A DNA stretch of 16,439 nt from Clostridia bacterium. Lineage in GTDB: Bacteria > Bacillota > Clostridia > Oscillospirales > QAMX01. A model generated the notes under the pieces. It made no database searches. It was not told the DNA's origin and was given only the letters and a program-made list of their open reading frames with translations. The first letter of the stretch is position 1, and each line of letters begins with the position of its first letter. The position numbers and the translations under genes were made by a program. This document shows, in pieces, positions 12,872 to 16,439 of the stretch. The DNA is taken from the NCBI GenBank assembly GCA_017547975.1, contig JAFYNU010000029.1:1-16439 (forward strand), given 5' to 3'.

Positions 12872-14049
12872 TGGAACGAATCATATTATTGAAACTGGGC
12901 GAAATCGCCCTGAAGGGGCTCAACCGCCGAAGCTTTGAAGAAAAGCTTATGTCCAACATTCGCCGCCGTATCTCCGCCTTTGGCAATTTCAACCTGCGCA
13001 GTGCCCAATCCACCGTCTACATCCGCTGTACCGCCGGAGAAGAGGATGCCATCGACCGGGCTTTTGAAGCCTGCAAGGATATTTTCGGCATTGTTTCCCT
13101 GTCCTTGGCCGCCGAATGCGAAAAGAATTACGATTCCATCCGGGAAACCGCCCTGGCTTTCCTGGGGGATTCCCTGTCCTTTGCCCAAAGCTTTAAGGTG
13201 GACGCCAAGCGTTCCGACAAGCGCTTCCCCATGAATTCCCCTGAAATCATGCGCACCCTGGGGGGAGACATTCTTTCAAAGTATCCCCACCTGGAGGTGG
13301 ATGTGCACAACCCGGAAATGACCGTCACCGTGGAGGTACGGGATTTTGCCGCCTACGTTCACGGGGAAAAGGTTCCCGGTGCCGGCGGTATGCCGGTGGG
13401 CAGCGCCGGACGTGGCACCCTGCTCCTTTCGGGTGGCATTGACAGCCCCGTAGCCGCCTGGATGATGGGCAAGCGGGGTCTTGAAATGATTGCCGTTCAC
13501 TTTGAAAGCCCTCCCTACACCTCCCAGCGAGCCCGGGAAAAGGTTTTGACCCTGGCGGGAAAGCTGACCCGCTATACCGGCCGGATGCGCGTCTTTGTGG
13601 TTCCCTTCACCGAAGCCCAGCTGGCCATCCGTGACAACTGTCCCGAGGATCTTTTCACCCTGATTATGCGGCGCATGATGATGGAATGCGCCTGCCGTCT
13701 TTCCGAAAAATACGATTCCCACGCCATTATCACCGGCGAAAGCCTGGGGCAGGTGGCAAGCCAGACCCTGGGTGCCATCGGTGTCACCGAAGCCCTGGCC
13801 ACCCTGCCGGTGCTCCGTCCCCTGATTGGCATGGACAAAGAAGAGATCGTACAGATTTCCCGTAAGATCGACACCTACGAAACCTCCATCCTCCCCTACG
13901 AGGATTGTTGTACCGTATTCACCCCCAAGCATCCCCGGCTCCGTCCCCGCATGGCGGATTTGGAGGAAGCCGAAGCCCGCTTGAACAAGGACGCCCTGAT
14001 TGAGGCTTGCCTTGCGGGCGTCACCGAATACGAACCCCTATACGACTAA
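12871..14049 (+). CDS. thiI: tRNA 4-thiouridine synthase ThiI (short form)
   Basis: Adenylates U8 of tRNA and replaces its oxygen with sulfur, giving 4-thiouridine, a near-UV sensor. The N-terminus MERIILLKLGEIALKGLNRR is the family signature. A THUMP domain (about residues 55-165) is followed by the ATP-binding PP-loop LLSGGIDSPVAAW (185-197), the TGESLGQVASQTL motif (288-300) and the Cys-Cys pair in EDCCTVFTPKHP (346-347). At 392 residues it lacks the C-terminal rhodanese domain that carries the persulfide in the Escherichia coli enzyme. Sulfur must therefore arrive directly from a cysteine desulfurase, which fits the gene immediately upstream (1-nt overlap). GAGGA lies 7 nt before the ATG. 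A role in thiamin thiazole synthesis is less likely without the rhodanese part. Confidence 0.97.
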   Translation: MERIILLKLGEIALKGLNRRSFEEKLMSNIRRRISAFGNFNLRSAQSTVYIRCTAGEEDAIDRAFEACKDIFGIVSLSLAAECEKNYDSIRETALAFLGDSLSFAQSFKVDAKRSDKRFPMNSPEIMRTLGGDILSKYPHLEVDVHNPEMTVTVEVRDFAAYVHGEKVPGAGGMPVGSAGRGTLLLSGGIDSPVAAWMMGKRGLEMIAVHFESPPYTSQRAREKVLTLAGKLTRYTGRMRVFVVPFTEAQLAIRDNCPEDLFTLIMRRMMMECACRLSEKYDSHAIITGESLGQVASQTLGAIGVTEALATLPVLRPLIGMDKEEIVQISRKIDTYETSILPYEDCCTVFTPKHPRLRPRMADLEEAEARLNKDALIEACLAGVTEYEPLYD

Positions 14050-14064
14050 AAAAGGAGGGCTATC

Positions 14065-15318
14065 ATGGCCAAATCCTGTGAAATTATCGCCGTCGGTACC
14101 GAGCTTTTGCTGGGGGAAATCACCAACACCGACGGAGCTTATATCGCCCGGGCTCTGGCAAAGATTGGCATTCATGCCTTCTACCAGACCACCGTGGGTG
14201 ACAATCCCGCCCGCCTTGCGGAGGTTTTGGAGCGGGCCGCATCCCGGGCCGACATCATCATCACCACCGGCGGCCTTGGTCCCACCTACGACGACCTGAC
14301 GAAAGAAACCATTGCCAAGGTATTTGGCAAAAAGCTGGTGCGGGATGCGGAAAGCCTGGAGCACATTCGGGTCTTCTTTGAAAAGCGGCACCGCACTATG
14401 ACACCCAACAACGAAAAGCAGGCCGATATGCCGGAAGGGGCCACCATTTTCCGCAATCTATGGGGAACTGCCCCGGCTTGTGCCTTCGAAAGCGGCAAAA
14501 ATACCGTGGTGATGCTCCCCGGTCCCCCGGACGAGTGTTATCCCATGACCGATACCTACGTCATTCCCTACCTAATGCGTTATTCCGACGGGGTATTGAC
14601 CTCCCGCTATATCCGGGTCTACGGCCTGGGCGAAAGCGCGGTGGAAAACATCCTGCGGGACAAAATGATCCATGCCGAAAATCCCACCCTGGCACCCTAC
14701 GCCAAAAGCGGCAGTGTTCTCCTGCGCATTACCGCCAAAACCCCCGACCGCGAAAGCGGCATGGCCCTTTGTGAACCTATGGTACAGGAGGTTTTGGAAA
14801 TTCTGGGGGACAACGCCTACGAAGAATCTGCCGGGGGGATCGCGGAATTCGTTTCCAACCTGTGCCGCAAAAAAGGCAAAACCATGGCCTTTGCCGAAAG
14901 CTGTACCGGCGGGCTGGTTTCCAAGCTGATTACCGACCTGCCCGGCTCCTCCGACGTATATTTGGGGGGCGTTTGCAGCTACGCCAACTCGGTCAAAAGC
15001 GGCGTTTTGGGCATTGACCCCTCCCTGATCGAGGAAAAGGGAGCCGTCAGCTCCGAGGTAGCCGTGAAAATGGCCGAAGGTGTCCGCGCTTTGATCGGTG
15101 CCGACATCGGTCTGGGTATTACCGGCATTGCCGGTCCCGGCGGCGGAAGCGAAGAAAAGCCGGTAGGCCTGGTTTACGTTTCGGTAGCCGACGAAAAACA
15201 TACCGTTACCAAGAAGTTTGAATTCGGAAATCTTCGCCGCAGCCGGGAGCGGATCCGGGGCGACGCAGCCGGAAGTGCCCTGGATATGATCCGCAAGATC
15301 CTGATGGAGGAGGAATGA
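14065..15318 (+). CDS. cinA: CinA family protein (competence/damage-inducible protein; NMN deamidase)
   Basis: A 417-residue two-domain protein of pyridine nucleotide recycling. The N-terminal domain (about 1-170) is the MoaB/MogA-like fold linked to ADP-ribose or NAD-metabolite hydrolysis, with GTELLLGEITNTD, TTGGLGPTYDDLTKE and MLPGPPDE. The C-terminal domain (about 255-417) is the nicotinamide mononucleotide deamidase type, with AESCTGGLVSKLI and GITGIAGPGGGSEEKPVG. Both motif sets are intact, so the full-length bifunctional form is expected. AAAGGAGGG lies just before the ATG and thiI ends 15 nt upstream, so it is in the same transcript. In some bacteria cinA sits with recA and competence genes; here neither is present, so no competence role is implied. 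Confidence 0.96.
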   Translation: MAKSCEIIAVGTELLLGEITNTDGAYIARALAKIGIHAFYQTTVGDNPARLAEVLERAASRADIIITTGGLGPTYDDLTKETIAKVFGKKLVRDAESLEHIRVFFEKRHRTMTPNNEKQADMPEGATIFRNLWGTAPACAFESGKNTVVMLPGPPDECYPMTDTYVIPYLMRYSDGVLTSRYIRVYGLGESAVENILRDKMIHAENPTLAPYAKSGSVLLRITAKTPDRESGMALCEPMVQEVLEILGDNAYEESAGGIAEFVSNLCRKKGKTMAFAESCTGGLVSKLITDLPGSSDVYLGGVCSYANSVKSGVLGIDPSLIEEKGAVSSEVAVKMAEGVRALIGADIGLGITGIAGPGGGSEEKPVGLVYVSVADEKHTVTKKFEFGNLRRSRERIRGDAAGSALDMIRKILMEEE

Positions 15319-15321
15319 TCC

Positions 15322-16035
15322 ATGACTCCCTATCAAAAGCTTCAGAAAAAGGGCAAAAAAGCTGCCCAGACCATCCGCAAAAACCTTTCCGCCATTGACT
15401 ACGACGTAAAGAAGATCATGGAGCGGGACCCCGCCGCCGTATCCTACGCCCAGGTATTGCTTTTGTACCCGGGGCTCCACGCCGTGATGCTCCACCGGGG
15501 TGCCCACGCCCTGTTTTTGCAGGAAAAATATTTTTCCGCCCGTTGTCTTTCCCAGCTTTCCCGCTTTTTCACCGGTATTGAGATCCATCCCGGCGCCACC
15601 ATTGGCCGGGGACTCCTGATCGACCACGGCATGTCGGTGGTGATCGGTGAAACCGCCGAAATCGGCGACGATTGCACCATCTACCAGGGTGTCACTCTGG
15701 GCGGTACCGGAAAACACGTGGGAAAGCGACATCCCACCATCGGCAACAACGTCATGATCGGCAGCGGTGCCAAGGTTCTGGGTCCCTTCCGGGTGGGGGA
15801 CAATGCCAAAATCGCCGCCGGTGCGGTGGTTCTAACCGAAATTCCCGACGATGCCACCGCTGTGGGCGTTCCCGCCCAGGTGGTTCGGGTCGCCGGAAAA
15901 CCCCTAACCGAAGAAACCGACGAATTGGACCAGATTCACATCCCCGATCCTGTTGCCCAGGAATTTGCCAAATTGGAGGAACGCCTTCTCCGTCTGGAGG
16001 AAGCCCTCGCACATAGAAAAGAGGAAGAAGTATGA
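15322..16035 (+). CDS. cysE: Serine O-acetyltransferase
   Basis: Transfers acetyl from acetyl-CoA to L-serine, giving O-acetylserine, the first committed step of cysteine synthesis. At 237 residues it is the short Gram-positive type. A helical N-terminal domain (about 1-80) leads into a left-handed beta-helix of hexapeptide repeats (about 85-190): GIEIHPGATIGRG, IDHGMSVVIGETAEIG (catalytic His102), YQGVTLGGTGK and NVMIGSGAKVLG. The tail (about 205-237) is a charged, possibly coiled-coil segment rich in Glu and Leu. GGAGGAGGA precedes the start, and cinA ends 3 nt upstream. The end overlaps cysS by 4 nt (ATGA), so the two are coupled. No cysK is seen in the window, so the second step of the pathway must be encoded elsewhere. 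Confidence 0.96.
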   Translation: MTPYQKLQKKGKKAAQTIRKNLSAIDYDVKKIMERDPAAVSYAQVLLLYPGLHAVMLHRGAHALFLQEKYFSARCLSQLSRFFTGIEIHPGATIGRGLLIDHGMSVVIGETAEIGDDCTIYQGVTLGGTGKHVGKRHPTIGNNVMIGSGAKVLGPFRVGDNAKIAAGAVVLTEIPDDATAVGVPAQVVRVAGKPLTEETDELDQIHIPDPVAQEFAKLEERLLRLEEALAHRKEEEV

Positions 16036-16439
16036 AACTTTACAACACTCTGACCCGTACCCGCGATGAATTTGTCACCCATGAGCCCGGCAAGGTAAAA
16101 ATGTACACCTGCGGGCCTACCGTATACCATTTTGCCCACATCGGCAACCTGCGCAGCTACATCATGGAGGACGTTCTGGAAAAGTCCCTGGAATACGTTG
16201 GCTACGAAGTGGACCGCTGCATGAACATCACCGACGTGGGTCACCTTTCCAGCGACGCCGACACCGGTGAAGACAAGATGCTGAAGGGTGCCAAGCGGGA
16301 AAAGAAAACCGTCATGGAGATCGCCCAGTTCTACACCAACGCCTTCTTCGACGATTGCAAAAAGCTCAACATCCGCATTCCCGGCAAGGTTGTCCCCGCC
16401 ACCTCCTGCATCCCCGAATTCATCGAAATGGTCTCCAAC
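16032..16439 (+). CDS. cysS: Cysteinyl-tRNA synthetase, first 136 codons (cut by window end)
   Basis: Charges tRNA-Cys with cysteine. The visible part is the start of the class I catalytic domain: MKLYNTLTRT, the zinc-ligand cysteine in MYTCGPTVY, the HIGH-type motif HIGNLRSY, and MNITDVGHLSSDADTGEDKM, which is typical of bacterial CysRS. The KMSKS loop and anticodon-binding part lie outside the window. The start overlaps the cysE stop by 4 nt. A cysE-cysS pair is common in Firmicutes, where a cysteine T-box often controls it; no T-box is present here, since the gene follows directly on cysE and the unit's leader is too short. Confidence 0.97.
   Translation, partial: MKLYNTLTRTRDEFVTHEPGKVKMYTCGPTVYHFAHIGNLRSYIMEDVLEKSLEYVGYEVDRCMNITDVGHLSSDADTGEDKMLKGAKREKKTVMEIAQFYTNAFFDDCKKLNIRIPGKVVPATSCIPEFIEMVSN

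Overview
The window looks like a chromosomal segment from a moderately GC-rich Gram-positive Firmicute, most likely class Clostridia. The reasons are strong GGAGG-type ribosome binding sites, near-consensus TTGACA/TATAAT promoters, a VanW/G5-type cell-surface protein, a DUF975-like membrane protein, a short ThiI without a rhodanese domain and a short Gram-positive-type CysE. This assignment is inferred from gene content; no rRNA or other marker is present. I see no tRNA, rRNA, CRISPR array, insertion sequence or prophage gene.

Left part, all on the minus strand (1-4542): a three-gene unit runs from a VanW-domain surface protein through a DUF975-like membrane protein into polA, whose 3' end is off the window. 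It has its own promoter at 4650-4678. Next (4764-8829) is a unit for a heterodimeric ABC exporter of the BmrC/BmrD (YheI/YheH) type. It starts at a consensus promoter, passes through a 24-codon leader peptide and an attenuator with mutually exclusive antiterminator and terminator hairpins, continues into the two half-transporter genes, and ends at a 16-bp-stem terminator. The two subunits show the asymmetry of this class: one has Asp in place of the catalytic Glu, and the other has a deviant signature motif. Further right on the minus strand are an SGNH/GDSL esterase-like protein and a membrane-anchored M23 peptidase with a G5 domain, transcribed from a perfect consensus promoter at 11568-11596.

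Right part, plus strand (11648-16439): a divergent promoter drives a tightly packed unit of cysteine desulfurase (TTG start), thiI, cinA, cysE and cysS, the last cut by the window end. The desulfurase-ThiI pair should supply sulfur for tRNA 4-thiouridine. CysE begins cysteine synthesis and CysS consumes cysteine, so the unit is largely about cysteine and its sulfur, with cinA (pyridine nucleotide salvage/repair) in the middle.

The most notable item is the regulatory leader at 8584-8829. Its parts fit ribosome-mediated transcription attenuation of a multidrug exporter, as known for bmrB-bmrCD of Bacillus subtilis, but the peptide and RNA elements here were found only by reading the sequence and may be a distinct version.
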